A stretch of 64,000 bases of DNA from Hymenobacter negativus. GTDB lineage: Bacteria > Bacteroidota > Bacteroidia > Cytophagales > Hymenobacteraceae. The stretch is taken from the NCBI RefSeq assembly GCF_017571495.1, contig NZ_JAGETZ010000002.1, positions 606,448 to 670,447 of the forward strand, given 5' to 3'. Below, piece by piece: positions 43,237 through 52,029 of this stretch (positions within the stretch are counted from its first letter, which is position 1; each line of letters opens with the position of its first letter). Made by a program: the position numbers and the translations under genes. Below the pieces are notes generated by a model, which was not told the DNA's origin, ran no database searches, and saw nothing but the letters and a program-made list of their open reading frames with translations.

Positions 43237-46200
43237 TTATTGGATAACTACTCGCTTCGTAATAGTAGACGGGCCGGCGGTGAGGCGCAGCACGTAGAGG
43301 CCGGGTGCGAGCATGGCGGTGGGCACATTCAGCCTAGCGCCGGCGGCGGGCAGCGGCGTGCTGAGGCGGCATACCACTTGGCCCAGCCCGTTGAGCAGGT
43401 CGGCTTGCACGATGGAGGCTCCGGCCACGGCTGGCACCAGCGCCGTGAAGCGCTCGTGGGCTGGGTTGGGGAACACGCTCACTTCGGCAGCACTGAGGGT
43501 GGGGGTGGTGGCCAGCACGCCCAACGGCCCGAACCGAAGCGTGAACCGGCCCGTGATGAGTGCCTGGGCCTCTGTGGCGCTCACCGAGAATGAGTAGACG
43601 CTGCCCGGGTTGAGGGCGGTGCTGCTGCCGGTGCGGGCATCAACCAGATAGGGGGTGAGGCCGGTGGGTAGATTAGCCAGCTCAGCGGCGGTGAGGGTGT
43701 AGGTACCCGCGGCCGGCACACCCACGGTGAGGGCGATGCTGGTGGCAGGCGTAAAGGCCGGGCGCCCGTCGATGGCCAAGCCTTCGCCGCTGGCGGCGAG
43801 GCCGGCCAGGTTCAGGCCGGTGGAGTTGGGCAGCTTGGCGGCGTCAAACTCGCCATCGAAGGCAGGGGTGGCTCCGGCTTCGGCGTAGGCATAAAAGGCG
43901 TCGGTGAGGCCGGTGACGGCGCTGTGTAGGTCCAGCTGAACGCGGGCGCGGGCATCGGCGGCGGTGCGGTAGAGTGGCACCTGCGTGGTGTAACTGGTCA
44001 CGCGCTGGCTGTTGCGGAATTGCAGCGTGGCGCTGGTCTGGGTGCTGCTCACCCGCACAAAGAAGGCTTGGCTGCTGCCCACAAGGGCGTTGGCAGCGGG
44101 CAGGTTGTTTACGTAGGGGCGGTAGCTGCCGGCGTAGGGGCCGGTGCTTTCAAACACATACATGGCCGCATCGAAGCCGGCACGGTCGGCCGCGGCCACC
44201 AGTGAGAAATCGAGCGGACTGGCGTAGGGGTTGCCTATCAGGGCCCACCCGGCGTCGGCCGCATTCGCGCTGCCAGCTGCGTTGCGGCTCACGCCCACCG
44301 AGCGGTTGCCATTGAGAAGGGTGCCGGAGAAATTTACCGTCAGCCCACCGGCCATGTTGACCGTGTAGCCCAGACCGGACGTGAGCGGGTAGCTCAACGC
44401 GACGGGCGAGCCCCAGCCCTTATCAAAAGCTGCCAAGTTGTTGCTTGCCGTTACCAGCTGGCTTTGGTCGTAGTAGTACACCGTGGGAAAGGGCGTGACC
44501 AAGCCCGGCGTGGGCGAGCTGTTATACGCACCATTTACCACGGGCGTGAAACCCGTCGTGGCCAGGCTGGCCACCGTGGCCCCGTTCACGGGCGGCGCAA
44601 GATGCCGGTAGCCCAGGCCGGGGTTCTTGCTGGGCGAGATGTAGCGCTGCACAACCGTGGAGCCTACCACTATGCCCGTACCGCTGTTCACCACCAGGGC
44701 GGTGCCCGCGGCGCTGCTCAACAGGGTTAGGGCTGTGTTCGATACCAGATTGCCACTGCCGGCCACCGTTACGGTTTGCGTCACGCTAGTGTTGGCTGTC
44801 ATTGTCAGGTCGTTGGGGTTCGTCGTGGTTAGGGCGCGCACCAGGTAAGGCAGGGCGTTGCCGGTTACCTGGGCAGTGGTGCCGTTGTAGACATAGGTGG
44901 CATCAGTCGAGAAGCTGCGGAAGCCGGTGTTCTGAATAGCGCCCGCGCCCGGCGTCGCGCTCAGTCCCTGCGCGTGGCAGATGCCCAATGTTGCGCCGGC
45001 GGCCAGGGTAAAATTCCCTGCTCCACTCAGCACAAAGCAGCCGTCGTTTAGCGTCGCGCCGGTATTTACCACGGTGCTCGTGTTCACGGTCACGTTGCCG
45101 GCCAGAGTAGCCACGCCGGGGTTGTTCACAGTGATGCTGTTGTAAATACCTGCCGCCACGGTGGTCGTGGTGTTAACAACCAAATCGGGATACGTAACGG
45201 TGAAGTTGGGGCCGGTAGCCGTGCTGGTTGCAGTCTGCACGCTGACCGGGCCGGTAGTGGCGCCGGCCGGTACGCTCACCGTAATGCTCGTGGCTGAGTT
45301 TACCACAAAGCCCGGCGCCGTCACGCCGTTGAACTTCACCGTGGTAATGCTGCCCAAGTTGGTGCCAGTGAGTGTGACGCTGGTGCCCACGGGCCCCGCA
45401 ATGGGGTTAAGGGCGGTGAGGGTAGGGGCTACCGTGGTGTTCAGCAATACCGACAGGCTATTACCAAAGTAGTTGGCTACCAGCAGGTCGGGCCGGCCAT
45501 CGCCATTCACATCAGCTGCCCTGATGGCGTAGGGATAGCCACCGGCGCTCCCGGTGCTAAAAGCAGTGGCCGCGCCAAAAGTGCCCATACCCGTGCCCAG
45601 CAATACCCCAGCCGTGGTGTTGCCAGAGTTGGCCGTCAGAATATCCAGCTTATTGTCACCGTTCACGTCGGCCACCGCGATATCTTGTGGACTACCGCCC
45701 CCGCTGCCATACGTGGTGGCCGTGCCGAAGCTGCCCGTGCCCGTACCGAGCAGCACGGCGGCCGTGGCATTGGCGTAGTTAGCTGTCAGAATATCTAGCT
45801 TATTGTCGCCGTTCACATCGCCCAGCGCCAGTCGGCCTGGGCCAAGGCCAGCGCCCACAGTAAAAGAAGCGGCTGTGCCAAAAGTGCCCGTGCCGGTGCC
45901 CAGCAACACGGCCACCGAGCTGCCGGTGTAGGTGCCTACCACCACGTCGCGCTTGCCATCGCCATTTAGGTCGGCTACGGCCAGGCCCAGCAGGCTGCTA
46001 AGACCGGTGCCAAACGTGGCAGCCGTACCAAAAGTGCCAGCGCCCGTGCCTAGCAGCACGGCCAATGTGCCACTGGTTTGATTGGATGCCAGAATATCCA
46101 ACTTGTTGTCGCCGTTCACATCAGTCACCACCAAGTCAGTAGGGTAAACTCCCCCGCTGCCAAAGGTGGTTGCTGTGCCAAAGGTACCCATGCCCGTGCC

Positions 46201-46605
46201 CAGCAGCACGCCTATCGTACCACTGCTTTGGTTGGCCACAATGAAGTCCAGCTTGTTGTCGCCGTTCACGTCGGCTGCGGTCACCCCTACCGGAAGGTTG
46301 CCCCCGCTACTGAAGGTGGTGGCCGCTCCAAAGGTGCCCGTACCCGTGCCCAGCAGCACGGCCACCGTACCTTCATTAAAGTTAGATGTGAGCAGGTCGG
46401 CCTTGCCGTCCGCGTTCACATCGGCCACGGCCAAGCCCACTACGCCAGTGCCGCCTGTGGTGTAATTGACCGACGTGGCGAAAGTAGCCGGGGTTTGGGC
46501 TAGCACAGGCCCGGCCAGCAGGCCCACCAGTGGCAGTGCCAGCAGCCCGCGCCGAATAGGTTGCCGTCCCTTGGCACCCAGAAGAAAAGTAAACGTGAAT
46601 CGCAT
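43237..46605 (-). CDS. T9SS-secreted FG-GAP (VCBS) repeat protein
   Basis: Secreted protein of 1122 residues starting at MRFTFTFLL; the signal peptide ends near GPVLAQ. Seven repeats of about 48 residues, each with the Ca-binding loop DVNGDNKLDIL and the core VLLGTGTGTFG, fill about residues 45-385 and should close a seven-bladed beta-propeller like integrin alpha chains. An IPT/TIG domain follows at about 391-470 (PTLTALNPIAGPVGTSVTL). The C-terminal half shares the VQRYISPSKNPGLGYRHLAPPV module with the nidogen-like protein at 10747, and the last 80 residues from VSVFPNPAHERF are a T9SS type A sorting domain. It is probably an adhesin or matrix protein. Confidence 0.9.
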   Translation of the reverse strand: MRFTFTFLLGAKGRQPIRRGLLALPLVGLLAGPVLAQTPATFATSVNYTTGGTGVVGLAVADVNADGKADLLTSNFNEGTVAVLLGTGTGTFGAATTFSSGGNLPVGVTAADVNGDNKLDFIVANQSSGTIGVLLGTGMGTFGTATTFGSGGVYPTDLVVTDVNGDNKLDILASNQTSGTLAVLLGTGAGTFGTAATFGTGLSSLLGLAVADLNGDGKRDVVVGTYTGSSVAVLLGTGTGTFGTAASFTVGAGLGPGRLALGDVNGDNKLDILTANYANATAAVLLGTGTGSFGTATTYGSGGGSPQDIAVADVNGDNKLDILTANSGNTTAGVLLGTGMGTFGAATAFSTGSAGGYPYAIRAADVNGDGRPDLLVANYFGNSLSVLLNTTVAPTLTALNPIAGPVGTSVTLTGTNLGSITTVKFNGVTAPGFVVNSATSITVSVPAGATTGPVSVQTATSTATGPNFTVTYPDLVVNTTTTVAAGIYNSITVNNPGVATLAGNVTVNTSTVVNTGATLNDGCFVLSGAGNFTLAAGATLGICHAQGLSATPGAGAIQNTGFRSFSTDATYVYNGTTAQVTGNALPYLVRALTTTNPNDLTMTANTSVTQTVTVAGSGNLVSNTALTLLSSAAGTALVVNSGTGIVVGSTVVQRYISPSKNPGLGYRHLAPPVNGATVASLATTGFTPVVNGAYNSSPTPGLVTPFPTVYYYDQSQLVTASNNLAAFDKGWGSPVALSYPLTSGLGYTVNMAGGLTVNFSGTLLNGNRSVGVSRNAAGSANAADAGWALIGNPYASPLDFSLVAAADRAGFDAAMYVFESTGPYAGSYRPYVNNLPAANALVGSSQAFFVRVSSTQTSATLQFRNSQRVTSYTTQVPLYRTAADARARVQLDLHSAVTGLTDAFYAYAEAGATPAFDGEFDAAKLPNSTGLNLAGLAASGEGLAIDGRPAFTPATSIALTVGVPAAGTYTLTAAELANLPTGLTPYLVDARTGSSTALNPGSVYSFSVSATEAQALITGRFTLRFGPLGVLATTPTLSAAEVSVFPNPAHERFTALVPAVAGASIVQADLLNGLGQVVCRLSTPLPAAGARLNVPTAMLAPGLYVLRLTAGPSTITKRVVIQ

Positions 46606-46667
46606 AAAGAGAAGGTAAGGAGTGGAACGTATCCCCGCCAATCGGCTGGAAAACAAGCATAAGTAAA

Positions 46668-46675
46668 CAAAGGTA
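46668..46675 (-). promoter_or_regulatory. Candidate promoter of the FG-GAP T9SS gene
   Basis: On the minus strand TACCTTTG matches TAnnTTTG exactly, 62 bases before the ATG. A TTTG lies 24 bases further upstream (46700-46703), slightly longer than the usual -33/-7 spacing. Confidence 0.5.
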
Positions 46676-47067
46676 GAGCAGCTGGCTAGATGATGATGAC
46701 AAACTGCATTATGCTGATTTTGTAGAGGCATGTCTACCGCAAAGAGCAATCGAAACTGTTAAAGAAATGCCTAGAACGTCGTGCTCACCCAGCGTCCACT
46801 TGTCGAAGCATCTCCACCCGGAAACCCACGGCAAAAGGCCCAGCGAATGGTTTGCCAGGTCCCATTATCTGCCCGTTCAACGCTGAAACGCGAAGGGCCG
46901 AATCGCTGTGCCATCGGTATAAAGCTGCTGTTGAAGCCCCGGCATTTGCGCCTGTGGCAATTGCGGGATGGGAAGGGGATTACGACCCATAGCCAATTCA
47001 TAACGCCGCCGTAATTTGCTGCCAACAAGCTACTTTCAACTTTGCCGGGAACTAACCCTTCTTGGCA
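46676..47067. other. Divergent intergenic region
   Basis: About 390 bases between the FG-GAP gene and the PhoD gene. A minus-strand reading from 46935 to 46771 (AQRFGPSRFSVERADNG ... STSGRWVSTTF) looks somewhat protein-like and could be the tail of a lost gene, but there is no start or upstream continuation. Nothing else was recognised. Confidence 0.4.
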
Positions 47068-48804
47068 ATGGCTGAAAACAATACCAAAATCACGCGTCGG
47101 CAATTCGTTCGCAATTCGGCGCTGCTCACCGGCGGCGTGGCCCTGCTGCCCGGCCTGCTCACCAGCTGCAAAGACGACAGCGACGACCCCACCATCAATT
47201 ACACTGGCAACTTCGGCTTCCGGGAAGGCGTGGCCAGCTTCGACCCCTCGGCCAGCAACATCATCCTCTGGACGCGCTACACCAACGCCGATAATGAAAC
47301 CGGCGACGCCAGCGTGCGCTGGGAAATAGCCACGTCCAACGCCTTCAATCCACTGGTGGCCAGCGGTACAATAGCCGCCGCTGCCAGCACCGACTACACC
47401 GCCGTGGTAGACGTGCCCGGCCTCGCGGCCAATACCAAGTACTACTACCGCTTCCGCAACGAGCGCACCAAGGCCGAATCGGTGGTGGGCGAAACCCGGA
47501 CGCTGCCCACCGGCAGCCAGGCCAGCAGCGTGAAGCTGGCGGTGGTGTCGTGCGCCAATTTCCAGGCTGGTCTTTTCAACGTGTACGGGGCCGTGGCTGC
47601 ATCTGACGCCGATGCCGTGGTGCATCTCGGCGACTACATCTACGAATACGGCGCGGGCGGCTACGGCACCACCGGCAGCACCGCCGCCCTCAATCGGGCG
47701 CACCTGCCAGCCACCGAAATCCTGAGCCTCAGCGACTACCGCACCCGCTACCGTCAGTACCGGTCCGATAAACAGCTGCAACGGGCCCACCAGCTCAAGC
47801 CCTTCATCTGCGTGTGGGACGACCACGAGTACGCCAACGACGCCTACACCACCGGCGCCGAAAACCACCAGCCCGCCACCGAAGGCAACTTCGAGGACCG
47901 CAAGCGCGCCGCCAACCAAGCATGGTTTGAATACCTGCCGGCCCGCACCACCGATAAAAGCAAAATCTACCGCCGCTTCGAGTTCGGCAACCTCGTCAAC
48001 CTGCTCATGCTCGACACCCGCATTGTGGGCCGCGACAAGCAGCTGAGTTTGTCCGACTATTTCAGCAGCACCGGCGTGTTCAATGCGGCCGCTTTTGGCA
48101 CGGCTTGGCAAAACCCCAGTCGCTCAATGCTGGGCGCCGACCAGCGCGCCTGGCTCGGCAGTGCCTTGGGTGGCAGCAGCGCCCGGTGGCAGGTGCTGGG
48201 CTCGCAGGTGCTGATGGGCAAAATGTACATTCCGGCCGAGTTGCTGCCCATTATTGCGCAGTTGGTTACCGCGCCATCCGCCACGCTGCTGGCGCAGTAC
48301 AGCACGGTCGCCACCCAACTCAGCACCATCAAGGCCCGCGTGCTGGCCAACGACCCCACCGTGACGGCCGCCGAGCGCGCCCGCGTGAGCACCGTGCTGC
48401 CCTACAACCTCGACGCCTGGGACGGCTATCCAGCCGAGCGCGAAAACCTCTACGCCGCTGCCGGCAACAAGGCGCTCATTTCCCTGGCCGGCGACACGCA
48501 CAACGCCTGGCACAGCGACCTCACCACCAGCACCGGCCGTCGCGCCGGGGCCGAATTTGCCTGTTCGTCGGTATCGTCGCCTGGCTTCGAGGCGCTGCTG
48601 GCCGGCAACAGCGCCGCCATTGCGGGCTTCGAGCAATCGAACCAGTTGCTAATCGACGACCTGCAGTACCTGGACGCCTCGAAGCGGGGTTACATCCTGG
48701 CCACCTTCACCGCCAGCAATGCCACCGCCGAATACCGCTACGTGGCGGGCCTAGAGACGGAAAACGCTGCTACGACCACAGGGAAAACGGTGCTGGAAGT
48801 ATAG
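47068..48804 (+). CDS. PhoD-family alkaline phosphatase/phosphodiesterase, Tat-exported lipoprotein
   Basis: A 578-residue phosphate-releasing metalloenzyme. The N-terminus combines a twin-arginine motif (TRRQFVR) with a lipobox LLTSC followed by KDDSDD, the kind of acidic motif that marks surface lipoproteins in Bacteroidota. Residues about 50-145 are the PhoD N-terminal domain. The catalytic domain has VSCANFQAGLFNVYGAVAA, LGDYIYEYG, WDDHEYANDAY, GADQRAWL and LAGDTHNAWHSDL; in PhoD these residues hold Fe/Ca. It likely scavenges phosphate from organic esters. No pho genes sit next to it. The start is ATG at 47068, not the TTG two codons earlier. Confidence 0.94.
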   Translation: MAENNTKITRRQFVRNSALLTGGVALLPGLLTSCKDDSDDPTINYTGNFGFREGVASFDPSASNIILWTRYTNADNETGDASVRWEIATSNAFNPLVASGTIAAAASTDYTAVVDVPGLAANTKYYYRFRNERTKAESVVGETRTLPTGSQASSVKLAVVSCANFQAGLFNVYGAVAASDADAVVHLGDYIYEYGAGGYGTTGSTAALNRAHLPATEILSLSDYRTRYRQYRSDKQLQRAHQLKPFICVWDDHEYANDAYTTGAENHQPATEGNFEDRKRAANQAWFEYLPARTTDKSKIYRRFEFGNLVNLLMLDTRIVGRDKQLSLSDYFSSTGVFNAAAFGTAWQNPSRSMLGADQRAWLGSALGGSSARWQVLGSQVLMGKMYIPAELLPIIAQLVTAPSATLLAQYSTVATQLSTIKARVLANDPTVTAAERARVSTVLPYNLDAWDGYPAERENLYAAAGNKALISLAGDTHNAWHSDLTTSTGRRAGAEFACSSVSSPGFEALLAGNSAAIAGFEQSNQLLIDDLQYLDASKRGYILATFTASNATAEYRYVAGLETENAATTTGKTVLEV

Positions 48805-48844
48805 CCCTTGGGTTGAATATACATTAGCAAAAGCACTTGAAACT

Positions 48845-48878
48845 CCGGTCATGCTGAGCCCAGGCAAAGCATGACCGG
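48845..48878. terminator. Terminator hairpin between PhoD and MFS genes
   Basis: CCGGTCATGCT (48845-48855) pairs perfectly with AGCATGACCGG (48868-48878), loop of 12 bases, followed by GGTTTC. The T-run is weak. Confidence 0.65.
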
Positions 48879-48902
48879 GGTTTCTGATTATCTGTTCCCA
48901 AG

Positions 48903-50129
48903 CTACCTCACCGCCACCTGTTTCCTGCCCTCCGCCTGCCGGCCCTGTTGCCAGAAGGCTACCGCTACCGCTAAGCCCGCCGCGCCCTGTAGCGCCACCG
49001 TATGCGGCGCCCCAATGTGCCGGGCCAGCCAGCCCCCCAGCAGCGCGCCCAACGGCTGCACGCCCTGAAACGCCATCACGTAATAGCTCAGCACCCGGCC
49101 GCGCATGTGGTCGGCCACATTGGTTTGAATGGCTGTGTTGGTGCCCGCAATGAAGAGCATCATGCCCGCACCCCCCAGCGTGATGAACACCAGCGCCAGC
49201 CCTAGCTGCGGGCTGAGCGCAAACGCTACGATACTGGCGCAAAATACCAATGCGGCGTAGGTAATCAACTGCGGCCGACGATTTTCGGCCGGTTGAGAAG
49301 CCAGGTAGAACGCCCCCACCAGGGAGCCCAGCCCCGATAGGCTGTTGAGCCAGCCGTAGGTGCCGGCCGCGCCGTGAAATACGTCCTTGGCAAACACCGG
49401 CAACAACGTGCCAAACGGCATGGCGCAGAAACTGATGCCCGCCATGAGCAAAATCTGACGGCGCAGACCAGCGGCCTGACTGAGGTAGGCCCAACCCTCG
49501 CGCAAGCCCTCCCAGGCGCCGGGGCGGTGCGTGCGGGCCGGGCGCGGCGCAATGCGCATGAGCAGCAGCGACGTTACCACTGCCACAAAGCTCAGCGCAT
49601 TCACCACGAAGCAGGGGCCTTCGCCGAAGCGGGCCAGCAGCAGCCCGGCTACGGCTGGGCCTACCAGCCGGGCCAGGTTCACCATGGTCGAGTTCAGGGC
49701 AATGGCGTTGGAGAGGTGCGTCCGGTCTTCGACCAGCTCTACGATGAGCGACTGCCGCGCCGGAATATCAAAAGCATTGATGGTGCCCAGCAGCAGGCTC
49801 AGGCCCGCTACGGCCCAGGTAGCGTAGTGCCCGCTCAGCACCAGCCACGCCAGCACACTGGCCTGCACCAGCGAGGCTACCTGAGTGATGAGCAGCACTT
49901 GGTAGCGGCTGTAGCGGTCGGCCACGGTGCCGCCATACGGCGCGAGAAGCAGCGTCGGAATCTGACCGCAAAAGGAAACGAGACCCAGTAAAAAAGCCGA
50001 ATGTGTGGCGTTGTACACCAGCCAGCCCACGGCCAGCCGCTGCATCCAGGTGCCAATGAGGGAGATGGATTGCCCGGCGTAATACAGCCGGAAATTGCGG
50101 TGCTGAAGCGAGCGGAAGGCAGTGAGCAA
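48903..50129 (-). CDS. Major facilitator superfamily transporter (MFS_3/EntS-like)
   Basis: Inner-membrane exporter of about 408 residues and 12 helices. It starts L-TAFRSLQHRNFRLYYAGQSISLIGTWMQRLAVGWLVY, the standard opening of the EntS/enterobactin-exporter-like MFS_3 group, and has GTVADRYSRYQVLLITQ, DRTHLSNAIALNSTMVNLARLVGPAVAG and GGAGMMLFIAGTNTAIQTNVADHMRGRVLSYY. The start is taken as TTG at 50129: no ATG or GTG fits, and the longer ORF would run into terC. The substrate is unknown; siderophores or drugs are typical for the group. Confidence 0.87.
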   Translation of the reverse strand: MLTAFRSLQHRNFRLYYAGQSISLIGTWMQRLAVGWLVYNATHSAFLLGLVSFCGQIPTLLLAPYGGTVADRYSRYQVLLITQVASLVQASVLAWLVLSGHYATWAVAGLSLLLGTINAFDIPARQSLIVELVEDRTHLSNAIALNSTMVNLARLVGPAVAGLLLARFGEGPCFVVNALSFVAVVTSLLLMRIAPRPARTHRPGAWEGLREGWAYLSQAAGLRRQILLMAGISFCAMPFGTLLPVFAKDVFHGAAGTYGWLNSLSGLGSLVGAFYLASQPAENRRPQLITYAALVFCASIVAFALSPQLGLALVFITLGGAGMMLFIAGTNTAIQTNVADHMRGRVLSYYVMAFQGVQPLGALLGGWLARHIGAPHTVALQGAAGLAVAVAFWQQGRQAEGRKQVAVR

Positions 50130-50272
50130 AATGCTGGAAGGTAATGCAACAACGGAGCGTGCATTACGGCAACCCGCGCTCTTTAGTCCAATGCCCTGAA
50201 TATTTCGGCGATTGCCAGCCCGGTGTAGAAACGCACCCCATTGCGCTCTTACATCGTTGAGAGGCCAGTGCC

Positions 50273-51085
50273 CTAGGCTTGCTGCCGCACGCTCTCGTCC
50301 GCTTGCCGGGCTTCGGCGGCGCGGTTGCCGGCCGGGCGTTGCGGCCAGTTGAAGAGCAGCGAAGTAGCCCACGGGATGAGGAAGCAGGCCACCGTAAGAA
50401 TGGTGAGAGTTACGTCAGCTGCCTCGCTTTCTAGCGCCTCGCTGACGGGGTGGCCGGGTAGAAAGTGCGACACCAGCGACAGCAGCAGCTTCAGCCCCAG
50501 AATGGCGATGACCACGAAGGCGGCGGTTTCCAGAAATGGATACTTGCCCATCAGCAGCACGAAAGCCTGCGCCACCAGCCGCATGGCCAGAATGCCGATG
50601 AACACGCCCGCGCAAATCAGAATCAGGTTATCCGTAAAAGCCACCACGGCAAACACGTTGTCGATGGAAAAGGCCAGGTCCATCAGTTCAATGAGGGCCA
50701 CGGTGGCCCAGAATTTACCAAACAAGCCCAGCGTGTTGCGGTAGAACCAGCTCTTCTCCTTCTCGATTTTCTCCTCGTCGTGCGCCGGGCCGGCCTTGAA
50801 ATGGTCGTACACCAAATACAGCAGGTAGAGCCCGCCCAGTGGCTTCAAAAACCAGAACTGGATAAGGAAGGAGGCAAACAGGATGCACAAGCCCCGGAAA
50901 ATATAGGCCCCGAAAATGCCGTAGCGCAGCGCTTTTTTGCGCTCTTCCTTGGGCAGGTCGCCCACCATGGTGGCCAGCACGGCGGCATTGTCCACCGAAA
51001 GCAGGCTTTCGATGATGACTAAGTTGCCCACAATGGCCAGGGCGGCCAACGGGTTGTCAAGAATTTGCTGAAGCGGAGCGTACAT
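50273..51085 (-). CDS. TerC family integral membrane protein
   Basis: A 270-residue protein with about seven helices. The two hallmark acidic motifs are present: NLVIIESLLSVDNAAVLATMV and ALIELMDLAFSIDNVFAVVAFT, which line the presumed metal path. TerC proteins export or handle Mn(2+) and are linked to tellurite resistance and metal insertion into secreted proteins. A charged segment (HDEEKIEKEKSWFYR) separates the halves, and the C-terminus is Arg/Glu-rich. It lies between the MFS gene and the DUF2490 gene on the minus strand, with about 140 and 20 bases of spacing. Confidence 0.93.
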   Translation of the reverse strand: MYAPLQQILDNPLAALAIVGNLVIIESLLSVDNAAVLATMVGDLPKEERKKALRYGIFGAYIFRGLCILFASFLIQFWFLKPLGGLYLLYLVYDHFKAGPAHDEEKIEKEKSWFYRNTLGLFGKFWATVALIELMDLAFSIDNVFAVVAFTDNLILICAGVFIGILAMRLVAQAFVLLMGKYPFLETAAFVVIAILGLKLLLSLVSHFLPGHPVSEALESEAADVTLTILTVACFLIPWATSLLFNWPQRPAGNRAAEARQADESVRQQA

Positions 51086-51106
51086 GCGGCTAAATAAAGC
51101 GGAAAA

Positions 51107-51826
51107 TTACTGCGGCAGGAAGCGCGGCCGGCGTTCGGGCTTGTCGGCCGACCAGCCAAAGTCGTGGCGCAGGATGAAGGCTACGTAGTTGGTGCGGTCG
51201 GCGCCGCCGTTGAACTGCGTCATCCACAACAGCTCGCCGCCCAGGTGCTTGTTGAGAATGTAGCCCGCACCGGCCCACACGCGGTTGCTGTCGAAGGGAT
51301 TTTCCTGGTCGCTGATGCGGATTTCGTCTTTTATGGTGGCGTACCACTTGGGGTTTTCCAGCGCCTTGGAGCCTAGTGGCAACCGCAATGAGGCTAGGTA
51401 GCGGAAGCGTAGGCGGAAGTCCGTGGCCGTCCACCGCTCCTCGATGCGGTAGCGGTGCAGCAGGCGGGCCCGGCCGAGCTTATTGTTCACAATGACTTGC
51501 TGGTAGAGGCGGTTTTCGCGGTTGTCGGCTTTTTCGGTTTGCTCGGCATTGGTATAGGGCTGGAGTTGGAGGTACATGTAGCCGGCCGCCACCGACATGG
51601 GCAGGCTTTTGAGGTTGTATTGCAGGTTGGCCAGGCCCAGCAGCAGGCGCTTGTCGGTGAGGCCGTTGTAGGCGCGGTACTGCGCCCCCAGGTTGATGTC
51701 GAACCGCTGGTTGAGCGAATACGTGCCGGTGTATTGCAGCCAGCCGTTGTATTTGCCCCGGCTTTGGGCGTGGCTGGGGCTGGCTAGCAGTAAGAGGCAA
51801 GCGAAAAGCAGGAGAATATTTTTCAA
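51107..51826 (-). CDS. DUF2490 outer-membrane protein
   Basis: The 239-residue product begins at a TTG codon (51826) reading M-KNILLLFACLLLLASPSHAQ, a clear signal peptide; no ATG is available before it in frame, and the longer ORF reads the neighbouring transporter out of frame. The mature protein alternates strands: YNGWLQYTGTYSLNQRFDINLGAQYRAYN, LLHRYRIEERW, FRLRFRYLASLRLPLG, and ends ILRHDFGWSADK, as DUF2490 barrels do. It is presumably a small outer-membrane beta-barrel of unknown role. It is only 21 bases upstream of terC, so the two are probably one transcript. Confidence 0.82.
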   Translation of the reverse strand: MKNILLLFACLLLLASPSHAQSRGKYNGWLQYTGTYSLNQRFDINLGAQYRAYNGLTDKRLLLGLANLQYNLKSLPMSVAAGYMYLQLQPYTNAEQTEKADNRENRLYQQVIVNNKLGRARLLHRYRIEERWTATDFRLRFRYLASLRLPLGSKALENPKWYATIKDEIRISDQENPFDSNRVWAGAGYILNKHLGGELLWMTQFNGGADRTNYVAFILRHDFGWSADKPERRPRFLPQ

Positions 51827-51881
51827 TTGGACGTGGGAATTAGGCCGCCACAAGGCGGGTGGTAGGTAAAATATTAGGAGT

Positions 51882-52018
51882 GATGGCGCGGGGCCGTGCC
51901 CGATGCCTGCTATTGGCAGGCCTCTGGCCTGCAATCGTTGAAATGGAACTGGACGGCGCGGCCACCTTCGGGCCAGAGGCCCGCCAATAGCAGGCATCGG
52001 GCACGGCCCCGCGCCATC
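51882..52018. repeat. 48-bp inverted repeat, family 'GATGGCGCGGGGC', copy 1
   Basis: Arms 51882-51929 and 51971-52018 agree at 47 of 48 positions around a 41-base centre. The ends read GATGGCGCGGGGC; the arms contain GCAGGCCTCTGGCC. It lies between the DUF2490 gene and the CitMHS transporter gene. A second element of the family lies at 54289-54429. Confidence 0.9.
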
Positions 52019-52029
52019 GAGTCGCTTAT

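Noticed and set aside
46771..48111. 446-codon minus-strand ORF opposite PhoD
   Set aside because: It reads as antisense of the PhoD gene. Only its last 55 codons lie outside it and look slightly protein-like, which is too little to call a gene.
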